From MED-G116 sp038147495 (lineage in GTDB: Bacteria; Pseudomonadota; Alphaproteobacteria; Puniceispirillales; Puniceispirillaceae): 64,000 nt of DNA. Positions 16,682 through 26,802 of the stretch are shown in pieces. A program made the position numbers and the translations under genes. Position 1 is the stretch's first letter, and each line of letters starts with the position of its first letter. The notes under the pieces were generated by a model, which was given only the letters and a program-made list of their open reading frames with translations, was not told the DNA's origin and did not search any database. The DNA is taken from contig JAYQTT010000016.1 of assembly GCA_038147495.1 (NCBI GenBank), positions 399,763 through 463,762 on the forward strand. Reading direction: 5' to 3'.

Positions 16682-17974
16682 ATGAATAGTGATGCGCATA
16701 TGATCGGCCGTAATCTGCGAATTGACGCAAGCCGGCTATGGAACAGCCTGATGGAAATGGCAAAGATTGGCCCGGGTATCGCAGGCGGTAATAACCGGCA
16801 GGCGCTTACCGATGATGACGCGGCGGCGCGGCGGCTGTTTCAGACATGGTGTGAGGCCGAGGGGTTGGCGCTTCAAATTGATCAGATGGGCAATATGTTT
16901 GCCCGCCGCGATGGTTTGGATAACAGTCTGCCGCCGGTCATGGTTGGCAGCCACCTTGATACCCAGCCAACGGGCGGGAAATATGATGGGCCGCTTGGCG
17001 TTCTGGCAGCGCTGGAGATTATTCGCAGCCTGAATGAGGCGGGACTGAAAACCCGCCATCCAATTGAGATTGTTAACTGGACGAATGAAGAAGGCTGCCG
17101 GTTTGCCCCGCCAATGATGGCATCGGGCGTTTTTGCCGGTGTGCATAGTCTGGAGTGGGCCTATCAGCGCACCGATGCGGCTGGCGCAAGTTTTGGTGAT
17201 GAATTGAAACGGATTGGTTGGGTCGGTGATGCGCCAGTCGGCGGGCGGCCAGTTGCTGCTTTTTTTGAGCTTCATATCGAACAGGGGCCGATTTTAGAGG
17301 ATTCGAACATCGATATTGGCGTCGTTACCCATGGGCAGGGGCTGAACTGGATTCGCATTACCCTGACCGGAAAAGAGGCGCATACCGGATCAACGCCGAT
17401 GGCATCACGGGTAAATGCCGGCCTTGGCATGGCGCAGATTACCGTGTTGGCGCATCAGATTGCGATGAAGAACGCCCCGCACGCTGTCGGTGCGGTCGGG
17501 CATTGCGAAATTTTCCCGAATTCAACCAATATCATCGCGGGCAAGGCCATATTTACCATCGATTTCCGTAGCCCCGATCCGGCGGTGATTGCGGCAATGA
17601 ATGCCGAGCTGCGCGCCGGTGCAGATGAAATTGCGGCCTCGCTTGGGCTGGGGATTGATATTGAGCTTGCCGGTGCGTTTGATCCGGTGGCGTTTGACCG
17701 GGCCTGTATTGACCGGGTGCGCGGCGCTGCAGACCGGCTTGGCTATAGCCATATGGACCTTGTTTCAGGCGCTGGGCATGATGCTTTTTGGATGAGCAAG
17801 GTTGCGCCAACCGCGATGATCATGTGCCCTTGTGTTGGTGGGTTGTCGCATAATGAAGCCGAAGAAATTAGCCATGACTGGGCGGCAGCAGGCGCCAATG
17901 TCCTGTTTCACGCCGTTGTCGAAACGGCTGGCCTGAGCGATGATGGCCTAAGCGATGATATTGGCGGTGATTGA
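16682..17974 (+). CDS. Zn-dependent M20 hydrolase, N-carbamoyl-amino-acid hydrolase type
   Basis: A 430-residue amidohydrolase of the hydantoinase/carbamoylase branch of peptidase family M20. Metal-site motifs are VGSHLDTQPTGGKYDGPLGV, WTNEEGCRFAPPM, FELHIEQGPILE and a C-terminal GLSHNEAEEIS. GKEAHTGSTPM lies in the dimerisation domain. It would remove the carbamoyl group from an N-carbamoyl amino acid, beta-ureidopropionate or allantoate. AGGAGGT is 11 bases before the ATG at 16682. The last residues (LSDDGLSDD) come from an in-frame 15-base tandem duplication. Confidence 0.85.
   Translation: MNSDAHMIGRNLRIDASRLWNSLMEMAKIGPGIAGGNNRQALTDDDAAARRLFQTWCEAEGLALQIDQMGNMFARRDGLDNSLPPVMVGSHLDTQPTGGKYDGPLGVLAALEIIRSLNEAGLKTRHPIEIVNWTNEEGCRFAPPMMASGVFAGVHSLEWAYQRTDAAGASFGDELKRIGWVGDAPVGGRPVAAFFELHIEQGPILEDSNIDIGVVTHGQGLNWIRITLTGKEAHTGSTPMASRVNAGLGMAQITVLAHQIAMKNAPHAVGAVGHCEIFPNSTNIIAGKAIFTIDFRSPDPAVIAAMNAELRAGADEIAASLGLGIDIELAGAFDPVAFDRACIDRVRGAADRLGYSHMDLVSGAGHDAFWMSKVAPTAMIMCPCVGGLSHNEAEEISHDWAAAGANVLFHAVVETAGLSDDGLSDDIGGD
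17930..17959. repeat. 15-base in-frame tandem duplication at the carbamoylase C-terminus
   Basis: GGCCTGAGCGATGAT (17930-17944) is repeated with one change as GGCCTAAGCGATGAT (17945-17959), encoding GLSDDGLSDD at the end of the protein. Confidence 0.85.
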
Positions 17975-18057
17975 TGCCCCCTATAGACGACTGATTTGGG
18001 CAAAAGCCTGATATGGCAAAGCCAAAGTCAAGGGGCGTAAATGAAGAGGATAGACAT

Positions 18058-18969
18058 ATGATAGACCGGTTAAATCCAGCCCCTGTTATAGGTATTATTG
18101 GCCTTGGCAATGCAGGAGGTGCCATCGCCGCCGCCTTTGCCGCATTGGCGCCTGTTCATGGCCATGATCAGAATGTCGAACGGCGTAACCGGGCAGCGGC
18201 AAATGGCGTTATCACGCATGATGATATTGGCGGTGTCGCAATGGCGGCGGATGTAATCATCCTGTCATTGCCGCACCCTGATATCTCGTTGGCGGTAACG
18301 ACCCAGCTTCTTGCCGCGGCGCGCAAACCGCCATTGATTATCGAGACCAGCACGGTCACCCCGCAAACAGCGATTGATTGTGCCGCATTGTGCGCGCGGC
18401 ATGATGTCGGGTTTGTCGATGCTGCAATCGCTGGCGGTGTCGCCAGTATGGCAAGTGGCGAGATGACCTTTTTTATGGGCGGAGATGATGCCGCCAAAGT
18501 CATTGCAAAGCAGGTCCTCGAACCCGTTGCGGCAGACATTTACGACCTTGGAAAGATTGGCGCGGGAATGGGCATCAAGGTGGTTAATAATGCAGTGATG
18601 CACGCGCTTATGGTGGTGCTAATCGAGGCTTTTTCAATGTCAAAGAAGCTGGAGGTTTCCAGCGACACATTCATTTCGATCCTGAACCGCGAGGAGGGTA
18701 TGCTGCGCCCGCTGGTTCACCGCGTACAGGAACGGATGAAATATGCCGATTTTGACGGCGGTATGTCAGTGACGAATGCGCGCAAGGATTCGTGCCTTGC
18801 ACTGGAAACCGCGCAACAGCTTGGTGTACCGCTTTTTGCCATTTCGGCATCGCATACGCCGTATGAAATTGCCGAGGCAAACGGGCTTGGCGAGGCTGAT
18901 TATGCGGCGCTATCGCGTTTGTGGGAGGCGTGGGCCAAGGTCATTTTCAAAGATGCCGAAAAGCCCTAG
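18058..18969 (+). CDS. NAD(P)-dependent beta-hydroxyacid dehydrogenase, 3-hydroxyisobutyrate type
   Basis: A 303-residue protein with an N-terminal Rossmann motif GIIGLGNAGGAIAAAF, the substrate-binding FVDAAIAGGVASMASGEMTF and the catalytic lysine in GIKVVNNAVMHALM. These are the three signature blocks of the 3-hydroxyisobutyrate / tartronate semialdehyde reductase family. The ATG at 18058 follows AGAGGA at 7 bases; an ATG at 18013 would add 15 residues. It follows the carbamoylase after 83 bases. Substrate unknown. Confidence 0.8.
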   Translation: MIDRLNPAPVIGIIGLGNAGGAIAAAFAALAPVHGHDQNVERRNRAAANGVITHDDIGGVAMAADVIILSLPHPDISLAVTTQLLAAARKPPLIIETSTVTPQTAIDCAALCARHDVGFVDAAIAGGVASMASGEMTFFMGGDDAAKVIAKQVLEPVAADIYDLGKIGAGMGIKVVNNAVMHALMVVLIEAFSMSKKLEVSSDTFISILNREEGMLRPLVHRVQERMKYADFDGGMSVTNARKDSCLALETAQQLGVPLFAISASHTPYEIAEANGLGEADYAALSRLWEAWAKVIFKDAEKP

Positions 18970-19034
18970 CCTGCGAGATATAATCCAGATCGCTTCGGCC
19001 CAGAACCCCATGGTTTAATACCCTGTGCGAAAGA

Positions 19035-20825
19035 TTAGAGCCATTCCGGCTGCATCGCCAATACCGGCGCATCACCATCACCGACGGTGCGGGCAAGAGC
19101 AAAGAGTTTTGGCAGGTGATGCGTGATATAGATTTGCATCGTGGTGATCTTGATTGCCATAAAATCATCATTGCCAACCGTCCCGGTTTCACCGGCGGCA
19201 ATCGCATCAGCGGCACTGGCACCGGCACGCGCCATCAACCAGCCACCACATAATGTGCCAAGCAGCATCAGATAATTGCTGGCCGCAGTGGCTGGCCGGC
19301 GCGGGTTATTGGCGCTGGCGATAATTTGGGCAACGGTTTTGCGCGCGGTATCGTTTGCCTCGATAACAGCTTTTGCCGCTGCGACAATTGCCGTATTCGG
19401 ATGTTGTTCAAGTGCGCTCATATCGCGGTTGATTTCATCAAACAGCGCGGTAACTGCGGCGCCATTATCGCGGATTGTTTTGCGGAACACCAGATCATTT
19501 GCCTGAATTGCAGTCGTGCCTTCATAGATTGGCAGAATACGGGCGTCACGATAATGCTGTGCTGCGCCGGTTTCCTCGATAAACCCCATGCCGCCGTGAA
19601 TTTGCAGTGCATCTGATGTGATTTGCTGGGCACGTTCGGTCATCCATCCCTTGATCACCGGGATTAACAGGCCAACTCGGGCGTCCAGTTCGGTCTTTTC
19701 AGCGGCATCGGCATAGCGTGCTTTATCCATCGCGGCGGCGCCAACCATCATTAGGGCGCGCATGGCCTCAATTTCAGATTTCATGCCGCCAAGCAGGCGC
19801 AGAATATCCGGGTGATGCACAATCGCATCGCCTTTTTTACCATCTAGTGGCACGCCTTGAACACGGTCACGTGCATAGGTTCTAGCCTGCTGATAGGCGC
19901 GCTCGGAAATCGCAAGCCCCTGCAACCCGACCGCTATTCGCGCATGGTTCATCATGCCAAACATGATGTCGATACCCTGATTTTCGGCGCCAACAAGATA
20001 ACCGACAGCCCCGCCTGCCTCGCCATATTGCATGACGGCGGTTGGCGAGCCCTTAATGCCCAGCTTTTTTTCAATCGACAGACAGCGCAGATCATTCGGC
20101 TTGGTGAAATGACCGTCTGCATCGGGCAGGAATTTTGGCACGATAAAGACTGAAATACCCTTGATGCCGTCAGGCGCATCCGGTGTGCGCGCCAATACCA
20201 AATGGACGATGTTTTCGGCCATGTCATGTTCGCCGTAGGTAATGTAGATTTTCTGGCCGCTGATCAGATAATGATCGCCGTTCGGTACGGCGCGGCTCTT
20301 GATGCCGGCAAGGTCGGTGCCGGCTTGTGGCTCGGTCAAATTCATTGTGCCGGTCCAGCGTCCTTCGACCATCGGCGGGATATAGGTTTGCTGTAACAGG
20401 GGGCTGGCCGATTTCTGCAAAGCATAGATTTGCCCTTGGGTTAAAAGATGGCAAAGGGCAAACGCCATATTTGCTGATTGCCATAGCTCATTCACCGCAG
20501 TGGTCAGCGTCATTGGCAGATTTTGCCCCCCAAAATCAGCCGCGGCTTCCATCGCGGTCCAGCCGCCTTGCCCCATCGCCCTATAGGCATCACGAAACCC
20601 GTTAGGCGTTACGACCTGCCCATCTTCCAGCCGTTTGGCACCGATGATATCGCCGCTATGGTTCAAGGGGGCAATCACATCACCGGCCAGCTTGCCAGCT
20701 TCTTCAAGAACTGCATCGGCCAGTTCCTGATTGACCTCGTCATTGCCAATTGCGCGCATCAGCGCATCAAATCCAATGATCCGCTCTAACAAAAACTGAT
20801 AATCTTCGAGGGGCGCTTTATACAT
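19035..20825 (-). CDS. Acyl-CoA dehydrogenase of the FadE/DmdC type
   Basis: A 596-residue acyl-CoA dehydrogenase, about 200 residues longer than the classic short-chain type. The N-terminus MYKAPLEDYQFLLERI and a C-terminal extension after AIQANDLVFRK are typical of the family holding 3-methylmercaptopropionyl-CoA dehydrogenase (DmdC) and a fatty-acid FadE. MNLTEPQAGTDLAGIKSRA and HGGMGFIEETGAAQHYRDAR are the FAD/substrate motifs, and the catalytic Glu lies in YEGTT. It is the last gene of the metF-fadJ-thiolase operon. That context favours general beta-oxidation, but DmdC activity is possible given the nearby dddQ remnant. Confidence 0.85.
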   Translation of the reverse strand: MYKAPLEDYQFLLERIIGFDALMRAIGNDEVNQELADAVLEEAGKLAGDVIAPLNHSGDIIGAKRLEDGQVVTPNGFRDAYRAMGQGGWTAMEAAADFGGQNLPMTLTTAVNELWQSANMAFALCHLLTQGQIYALQKSASPLLQQTYIPPMVEGRWTGTMNLTEPQAGTDLAGIKSRAVPNGDHYLISGQKIYITYGEHDMAENIVHLVLARTPDAPDGIKGISVFIVPKFLPDADGHFTKPNDLRCLSIEKKLGIKGSPTAVMQYGEAGGAVGYLVGAENQGIDIMFGMMNHARIAVGLQGLAISERAYQQARTYARDRVQGVPLDGKKGDAIVHHPDILRLLGGMKSEIEAMRALMMVGAAAMDKARYADAAEKTELDARVGLLIPVIKGWMTERAQQITSDALQIHGGMGFIEETGAAQHYRDARILPIYEGTTAIQANDLVFRKTIRDNGAAVTALFDEINRDMSALEQHPNTAIVAAAKAVIEANDTARKTVAQIIASANNPRRPATAASNYLMLLGTLCGGWLMARAGASAADAIAAGETGTVGNDDFMAIKITTMQIYITHHLPKLFALARTVGDGDAPVLAMQPEWL

Positions 20826-20884
20826 AATACTGGCTCCGTTATTTTCGGCTCTGGTCTATTACTGGTACTGATGCCGCCATGGGA

Positions 20885-22066
20885 TTAGGGCTTGGCGTCA
20901 ATGATGACGCTAATGCCCTGACCGCCGCCGATACACATGGTTGCCATACCGTAACGGCCATTGATCCGGTGCAGCTCATGCACCAGCTTGGTCATAATGA
21001 TTGCGCCGGTTGCACCAACCGGATGACCCAGTGCAATAGCACCGCCATTCGGATTGACGCGCGCCGGATCAAACCCCAGCTCACGCGACACGGCACAGGC
21101 CTGTGCGGCAAAGGCCTCATTGCTTTCGATGAGATCAAGATCATCAATCGTCAGTCCGGCGCGTTGCAGCGCCATTTTGCTTGCCGGTACCGGCCCCATG
21201 CCCATGATGCGTGGCGGTACGCCGCCAAATCCATAGGCGACAATCCGCGCCAATGCTACGGCTTTATGCGTTTTTAGCGCGTCCTTATTTGCCAGAATCA
21301 ATGATGCCGTGCCGTCATTAATCCCTGATGAATTGCCAGCTGTTACCAGCCCGTCCTTGGCAAATGCGGGGCGCAATCCGGAAAGGCTCTCATTGGTGGT
21401 GTCACCACGGATAAATTCATCACGCTCAAAGGTAATGGTTTTGCGCCGTTGGGTCAGATCTAGCGGGGTGATCTGGCCAGTGAAATATCCCGCAGCATCG
21501 GCGGCGGCGGCCCGGGCTTGTGATTGCGCGGCAAACGCATCCATATCGTCGCGGCTAATGTTAAAATCGGCGGCGATATTCTCTGCGGTAATGCCCATAT
21601 GGCCCAGCCCGAACGGGTCTTGCAGCGCGCCAGTCATCATATCAATGACGCCCGCATCACCCATCCGTGCACCCCAGCGCTGGGCGGGCAGGATATAGGC
21701 ACCGCGGCTCATCACCTCAACCCCGCCAGCAAGCGCCGTGTCACAATCGCTAAGCTGGATCAGTTGGGCGGCGCTAACAATCGCCTGAAGGCCGCTACCG
21801 CATAAGCGATTGACCTGAAATGCGGGCGCAGTTTCACTGACGCCAGCACCAATGGAAATACAACGCGGTGAGTACATATCGCGCGGTTCGGTATGGATAA
21901 CATGACCATAAACAGCGTGCTGAATGGCGTCAGCTGGAACGCCTGATTTGGCAATAGCGTCTTTTGCCACCGGAACCGCAAGCTCGATAGGCGGGGTGTC
22001 TTTCAAGGTGCCGCCATAGCTGCCAATGGCTGATCTCTGTGCCGCCAGAATAAAAATGTCAGTCAT
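20885..22066 (-). CDS. Acetyl-CoA C-acyltransferase (thiolase)
   Basis: A 393-residue thiolase. NRLCGSGLQAIV carries the nucleophilic Cys near residue 90, NPNGGAIALGHPVGATGA the catalytic His and ATMCIGGGQG the proton-shuttling Cys. It completes the beta-oxidation set with the FadJ-like and FadE-like neighbours and could also work as a biosynthetic acetoacetyl-CoA thiolase. GAGGAT sits 6 bases before the ATG. Gaps to both neighbours are short (59 and about 70-105 bases) in the same direction. Confidence 0.88.
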   Translation of the reverse strand: MTDIFILAAQRSAIGSYGGTLKDTPPIELAVPVAKDAIAKSGVPADAIQHAVYGHVIHTEPRDMYSPRCISIGAGVSETAPAFQVNRLCGSGLQAIVSAAQLIQLSDCDTALAGGVEVMSRGAYILPAQRWGARMGDAGVIDMMTGALQDPFGLGHMGITAENIAADFNISRDDMDAFAAQSQARAAAADAAGYFTGQITPLDLTQRRKTITFERDEFIRGDTTNESLSGLRPAFAKDGLVTAGNSSGINDGTASLILANKDALKTHKAVALARIVAYGFGGVPPRIMGMGPVPASKMALQRAGLTIDDLDLIESNEAFAAQACAVSRELGFDPARVNPNGGAIALGHPVGATGAIIMTKLVHELHRINGRYGMATMCIGGGQGISVIIDAKP

Positions 22067-22137
22067 CGTAATCCTCGATCCATCTCATAAATCATCATGC
22101 GTATTCAGCATGATCTATCTTCAAAATTGCTAGGAAT

Positions 22138-24122
22138 CTAACGGTGATCCCTCTTAATGACTTGGTTCAATTCAAGACTTGGCCCAATTTAGCGGGCCAC
22201 CCCGAAAACCGGGAAAGCCAATGCCAAATATCATGCCTGCATCGGCACTTTCGGCCGAGTCTACCACGCCCTCATTAATCGCTTGCTGGCATTCGTCAAT
22301 CATCGGTGCCAGCATTGATTTGGCAATTGCGGCCATACTCGCAGCGTCGTGCGGCTGACGCGGCCGGATCGGGCGGTTGCCATCCCAATCATAAAACCCG
22401 CTGCCTGATTTGCGCCCAATGGTTCCGGCGGCGCATTTTTCGGTCAGCAGATCCTTGGCCGCCGGGGCGATGCCCAGCACAACGCCAACATCAAGGCAGA
22501 CATCAAGACCAATCTGGTCAGCAAGTTCAACCGGTCCCATCGGCATCCCAAAATCAACCAGTGACTCGTCAATCAAATCTGCAGACTGGCCAGCTGCCAC
22601 CGCCTCAATCGCCTTGAAGATATAAGGAAGCAGGGCACGATTAACCAGAAAGCCGGGTGCCGACTTACAGCGGATTGGCAGTTTGCCGATCCTGCCAGCA
22701 AATTGCATCCCGCGATTGACCATGTCCTGATTGGAAAATTTTGACCAGATGACTTCGACCAGTGGCAACACCGGAACTGGATTAAAGAAATGCAATCCGA
22801 TCAAACGCTCAGGCGATTTCAAACTGGTGGCAATATCTTCAAGAGGGATAGCCGATGTATTGGTGGCAAGGATCGCATCCGGTTTACTGGCGGCTTCCAA
22901 TGCCTGAAATACTGCCTGCTTTACTGCCAGTTTTTCGGCAACTGCCTTCAATGATCAGATCGGCGTCGGCAACGCCATGACCTTGTTTGTCGGCGCGCAA
23001 ACGGCCAAGTGCAGCCGCGATTTTATCGGGAGATTTAAGTCTACGTTCAAATAGTTTTGTGGCGCGGTCAATCGCAGAGTCAATTGCCGCTGCATTCATG
23101 TCGGTTAAGCTGACTTCAAGGCCTGACATGGCGCCAACCGCAGCAATATCACCGCCCATCACACCTGCGCCAACCACATGAAGTCGCTCAATGCCGCTGT
23201 CACCGCGTGCCGATTTCCGCACAGCATCGGTCAGATAATAAACGCGGCGCAGATTTTTAGACGCCGTGCCAACCATTAAGTAAGGAAAGATGCCCATCTC
23301 ACCAGCCGACATGGCGCTGGCATCATGGCCATAGGTCTCGACATGGTCGATGATGGCAAAGGGCGCTGGCGTGTGATCAGCGCGGGCGCGTTTCAGATAG
23401 GTTTCGCGTGCCGCTTTAATGGCATCGGTGTCAGCCGTGGCATCACGCTGGATATGCGCGGGTTTAACGCGGCGGCAGTCAAGCATCCATCGGCGCATCG
23501 CAGCAGCAAGATCATCAGCGCTATCAACCATTTCATCGGCAAGGCCGCTATTGAGGGCATCCTTACTGCCAACGGGCCGGCCGGTAAGCATCATATCCAG
23601 CACTGATTTGGTGCCAACCCGTCGATAGGCGCGGCCAGTACCACCATAGCCCGGCATAATCCCGAGATTAATCTCAGGAAATCCAAGTTTAGTTTTTGTC
23701 GATGCGGTAACGAATAGACGATCAAACGCAAGCGAGATTTCCAGTCCGCCCCCTAATGCAATGCCGTCAATGCCAACACAGCTAGGCACATCCAGACCTG
23801 CAATCCGGTTAAATAGCCCATGCACCATCTCCATATGGTCGGCAACATCCTCGGCGGTCTTCAAGGTTTCAAACTCATGGATATCGGCGCCATAGACAAA
23901 GCCGCCCGGCTTGCCTGATAACAGCGCAACCCCGCCTAGATTATCGGCGGCTTCCAACCCTTCAACAAGTATCGCCAGCTCGTCCATCGCCGCATGGGTC
24001 AGGACATTAACCGATTTTCCGTCTATCTGGATTTGCAGCCACGCAAGCCCGTCATCATCAATGCGTGCTGACCAATGGTGAAGATTGTGCCAATTATCCG
24101 GAGTGCGCATGATTTTATCCAT
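22138..24122 (-). CDS. FadJ-type fatty acid oxidation multifunctional protein, frame broken
   Basis: Two overlapping leftward frames make one protein of about 650-660 residues. The first (24122 to about 22945) holds the crotonase domain (FVYGADIHEF, GIDGIALGGGLEISLAFDR) and the NAD motif VVGAGVMGGDIAAVGA. It goes off frame after ADADLIIEG. The second continues AVAEKLAVKQAVFQALE, NTSAIPLEDIA and GLHFFNPVPVLPLVEVIWS, and ends near GIGFPGFRGGPLNWA. Removing one base of the CC at 22945-22946 restores the frame. The second frame stops at 22172 within a near-duplicated 17-base segment. One more indel there would extend it through SLELNQVIKRDHR to a stop at 22138, which resembles the usual C-terminus. 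The gene is probably functional in the organism. Confidence 0.8.
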
Positions 24123-24231
24123 TGTCTGTCTTTATCATCTGGCTCTAACTATAGAACAAAATGAACGAAAAGCGCAGCCCCTCAATGGTAAAAACCATAT
24201 TTTGGCATATCAGTTTGAGGGCGGGCAGCGG

Positions 24232-24669
24232 TTAGGCAAGCTCGATTTTCGGACAGCGATCAACCACAACCTCAAGACCCGCATCATGCGCGCGCCCCGC
24301 CGCTTCATCATGCACAACGCCAAGCTGCGTCCATAACACCTTGGCCTTGATCGCAATGGCCTCGTCAACAATCATCGGCAGCGCATCACTCGCACGAAAC
24401 ACATCAACCATATCAACCGGCCGGTCGATGGCAGCAAGCGTGGCAACAACTGGCAAATCATCAATCATGCCACCAGCCAATTTCGGGTTTACCGGGATCA
24501 CATCATAGCCGCGGTCACGCAAAAATAACGTCACGCCATAGCTGGCCCGCGCCGGATTGTCGCTGGCCCCAACCACGGCAATGGTCTTGACCCGCTGCAT
24601 GATTGCGGCAATACGGCCCGGTGGCGTATCCCCAAAAATTTCTGGTGATGTGGGGGGATGCAAATCCAT
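24232..24669 (-). CDS. CoA-binding protein (YccU-like)
   Basis: A 145-residue Rossmann-fold protein of the CoA_binding_2 family. IAVVGASDNPARASYGVTLFL is the nucleotide-binding entry and GYDVIPVNP follows, as in succinyl-CoA synthetase alpha-like CoA-binding domains. VLWTQLGVVHDEAAGRAHDAG near the C-terminus is also typical. The start at 24669 (MDLHPPTSPE) is chosen because the 63 residues upstream are low-complexity and overlap metF. Function is unknown beyond presumed CoA binding. It sits in the metF/beta-oxidation operon. Confidence 0.75.
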   Translation of the reverse strand: MDLHPPTSPEIFGDTPPGRIAAIMQRVKTIAVVGASDNPARASYGVTLFLRDRGYDVIPVNPKLAGGMIDDLPVVATLAAIDRPVDMVDVFRASDALPMIVDEAIAIKAKVLWTQLGVVHDEAAGRAHDAGLEVVVDRCPKIELA

Positions 24670-24802
24670 GAACCGGCTCAAGCATATTAACAGCCGAAAC
24701 CTTGGAACAATGCAGCCCGTGAAGGCAAGGGGTTTTTCCGGTGTAAAGGCTGGCAAGCGCTGACGGTTTTTGTTCGGGGCTTGCGACGATGAGGTATTCT
24801 GG

Positions 24803-25674
24803 CTAGGCCACAAGCGCCAGTTTCGTATCTGGCACAATCCCAAGCGCAAGACAAACATCGCGGGTCAGATAGGGCCGATTCATAGTATAGAAATGAAACT
24901 GATCAATACCATTATCCATTAAATCGGCGCAGATATCAGTCGCCACAACAACGGATAGAATATCCTCGACGCCATTGCGTTTTGCCATGGCAAACTCGGC
25001 ATCAAGGCTGGCTGGAATACTGGCACCACACTGGCGGGAAAACTGTTTGACATTATCCCAGTTCTCGATGGGTAAAATGCCCGGAATAATCGGCACGCTA
25101 ATGCCAGACTTGACACAGCGGTCACGAAACCGAAGGAACAGCTCGCTATCAAAAAGAACTGTGTAATCGCTGAAGTGGCACCGGCGTCAATTTTCCGCTT
25201 GAGCCAGTCAATATCAGCATTGGAATGGCGGGCTTCTGGATGAGGCTCGGGATAGGCGCCAACATGGATGGTCTTAATGTTGGCCGCGGCAAGACCTGCC
25301 ACCAGATCCACCGAATCTATAAAACCGTTTGGATGCGGGCGAAAGCCGCCACTGCCTTTTGGCGCATCGCCGCGCAACGCAACAATCTGTTTCACGCCAG
25401 CATCAACATAGCTTTTGGCAATAGCCAATGTTTCGACCTTGCTGGCATTCACACAAGTCAGATGCGCCGCAACATCAAGCCCATAATTCTTGCCAATGGT
25501 TTCGGTCATTTCTCTTGTAAGCTGGCGGGTTGTGCCGCCCGCACCATAAGTTACCGAGACGAATTCAGGGTTTAATGGCGCCAGAACATTCAGCGATTCC
25601 CAAAGATTAAAACTCGCCTGCAATGATTTTGGAGGGAAAAACTCAAATGAAATTTTTGGCGGCTGATGTCTCAT
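24803..25674 (-). CDS. metF: 5,10-methylenetetrahydrofolate reductase, single-base frameshift
   Basis: The protein would be about 290 residues once one base is added back to the A-run at 25151-25155 (T-run on the coding strand). The first frame gives FEFFPPKS, VTYGAGGTTRQLT, AHLTCVNASK and DAGATSAITQFF. The second continues VPIIPGILPIENWDNV through DQFHFYTMNRP to the end at 24803. These are the MetF flavin and folate motifs in order. The enzyme makes 5-methyl-THF for methionine synthesis, or runs in the C1-oxidising direction after methyl transfer. GGAGAT is 6 bases before the ATG. MetR lies divergently across a MetR box. Confidence 0.88.
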
Positions 25675-25784
25675 TTATATCTCCAGAATTCCTTTATGCC
25701 CAACTGGTTCGCGCAACTGGTACCCCCGTCTCGTCATTGATCTGGGCTTGTTTGCTTAAATAATTTGTGCCAGAACTGTGATAA

Positions 25785-25797
25785 TGAAACAATTTCA
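25785..25797. promoter_or_regulatory. MetR operator between metF and metR
   Basis: TGAAACAATTTCA matches the MetR consensus TGAA-N5-TTCA exactly and lies between the divergent metF and metR starts (110 and 31 bases away). A second imperfect copy, ATGAG-N5-CTCAT at 25815-25829, overlaps the metR start codon and could give autorepression. MetR with homocysteine would activate metF from here. Confidence 0.75.
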
Positions 25798-25827
25798 TAA
25801 TAATCATAAACTTTATGAGAAATACTC

Positions 25828-26745
25828 ATGAACATTGAGCTTCGTCATCTTCGCACCATCATGGCAATTCATTCTGCCGGATCCGTGGCACAGGCGGCAG
25901 AACAGCTGCATATTACGCAATCGGCACTATCGCATCAGATCAAGGCGATCCGTGATCAGCTTGGGGTTGATCTCTTTGTCAAAAACACCAAACCGATGCG
26001 GCTATCTGCCGAGGGATTGCAGTTTTTGCGGGCGGCTGAGCGCATCTTGCCCGAGATTGATTTGCTAAAGGCAGAATTTGACAATCTTCAGCGTGGTGAG
26101 GCTGGCAGGCTGCATATTGCGATTGAGTGTCATGCGTGTTTTGAATGGCTGTTTCCGGTTTTGAACCTGTTTCGCCAAGATTATCCCGACGTTGATATCG
26201 ACATTCGGCCGGGGCTGGCCTTTCGGGCATTAAAAGCATTGGTTGATGAGGAAGTTGATATCGTCATCTCGTCTGACCCGGAGGATATTCCCGGTGTTGA
26301 ATTCCATCAGCTTTTTCCCTATGCGCCGACATTTCTGGCGGCCACCGCCAACCCGCTATCGCGAAAGGACTATGTCGACGCGCAGGATTTCAGTGACCAG
26401 ACATTGATCACCTATCCGGTTGAACGGACGCGCCTCGATATTTTCAGCCAGCTATTAATTCCAGCCAAAATTGAGCCGAAACTTATCAGGCAAGTCGAAT
26501 TAACCGCAGTGATGCTGATGCTGGTCGGGGCGAATAAGGGGGTCGCGGTATTGCCGGACTGGGTTATTCGCTCGGCGGATGTCGGCGATGGGCTGGTCAC
26601 CTTGCCGGTTACCAAACAGGGTCTTGTGCGCCAGCTCTATGCCGCGGTGCGCCGCGATGATGAAGCCAAGCCCTTTATGGAACGCTTTATCGCGCTTGGT
26701 AAAGAGGGGCAAGCGCACGCCAAAAGGCAACCGCTTAGCCCCTGA
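25828..26745 (+). CDS. metR: LysR-family regulator of methionine metabolism
   Basis: A 305-residue LysR protein with an N-terminal winged helix (LRHLRTIMAIHSAGSVAQAA, HITQSALSHQIKAI) and a ligand-binding domain from about residue 90 (GRLHIAIECHACFEWLFPVL). The HACFEWL stretch and the divergent metF gene identify it as MetR, which uses homocysteine as co-inducer. The region in front holds one perfect and one imperfect MetR box. Confidence 0.85.
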   Translation: MNIELRHLRTIMAIHSAGSVAQAAEQLHITQSALSHQIKAIRDQLGVDLFVKNTKPMRLSAEGLQFLRAAERILPEIDLLKAEFDNLQRGEAGRLHIAIECHACFEWLFPVLNLFRQDYPDVDIDIRPGLAFRALKALVDEEVDIVISSDPEDIPGVEFHQLFPYAPTFLAATANPLSRKDYVDAQDFSDQTLITYPVERTRLDIFSQLLIPAKIEPKLIRQVELTAVMLMLVGANKGVAVLPDWVIRSADVGDGLVTLPVTKQGLVRQLYAAVRRDDEAKPFMERFIALGKEGQAHAKRQPLSP

Positions 26746-26802
26746 AAATAGTGTCATTGTCTTTGCAGATGGATATCTCTGCCAGACTGGTATTTCTGCC
26801 AG

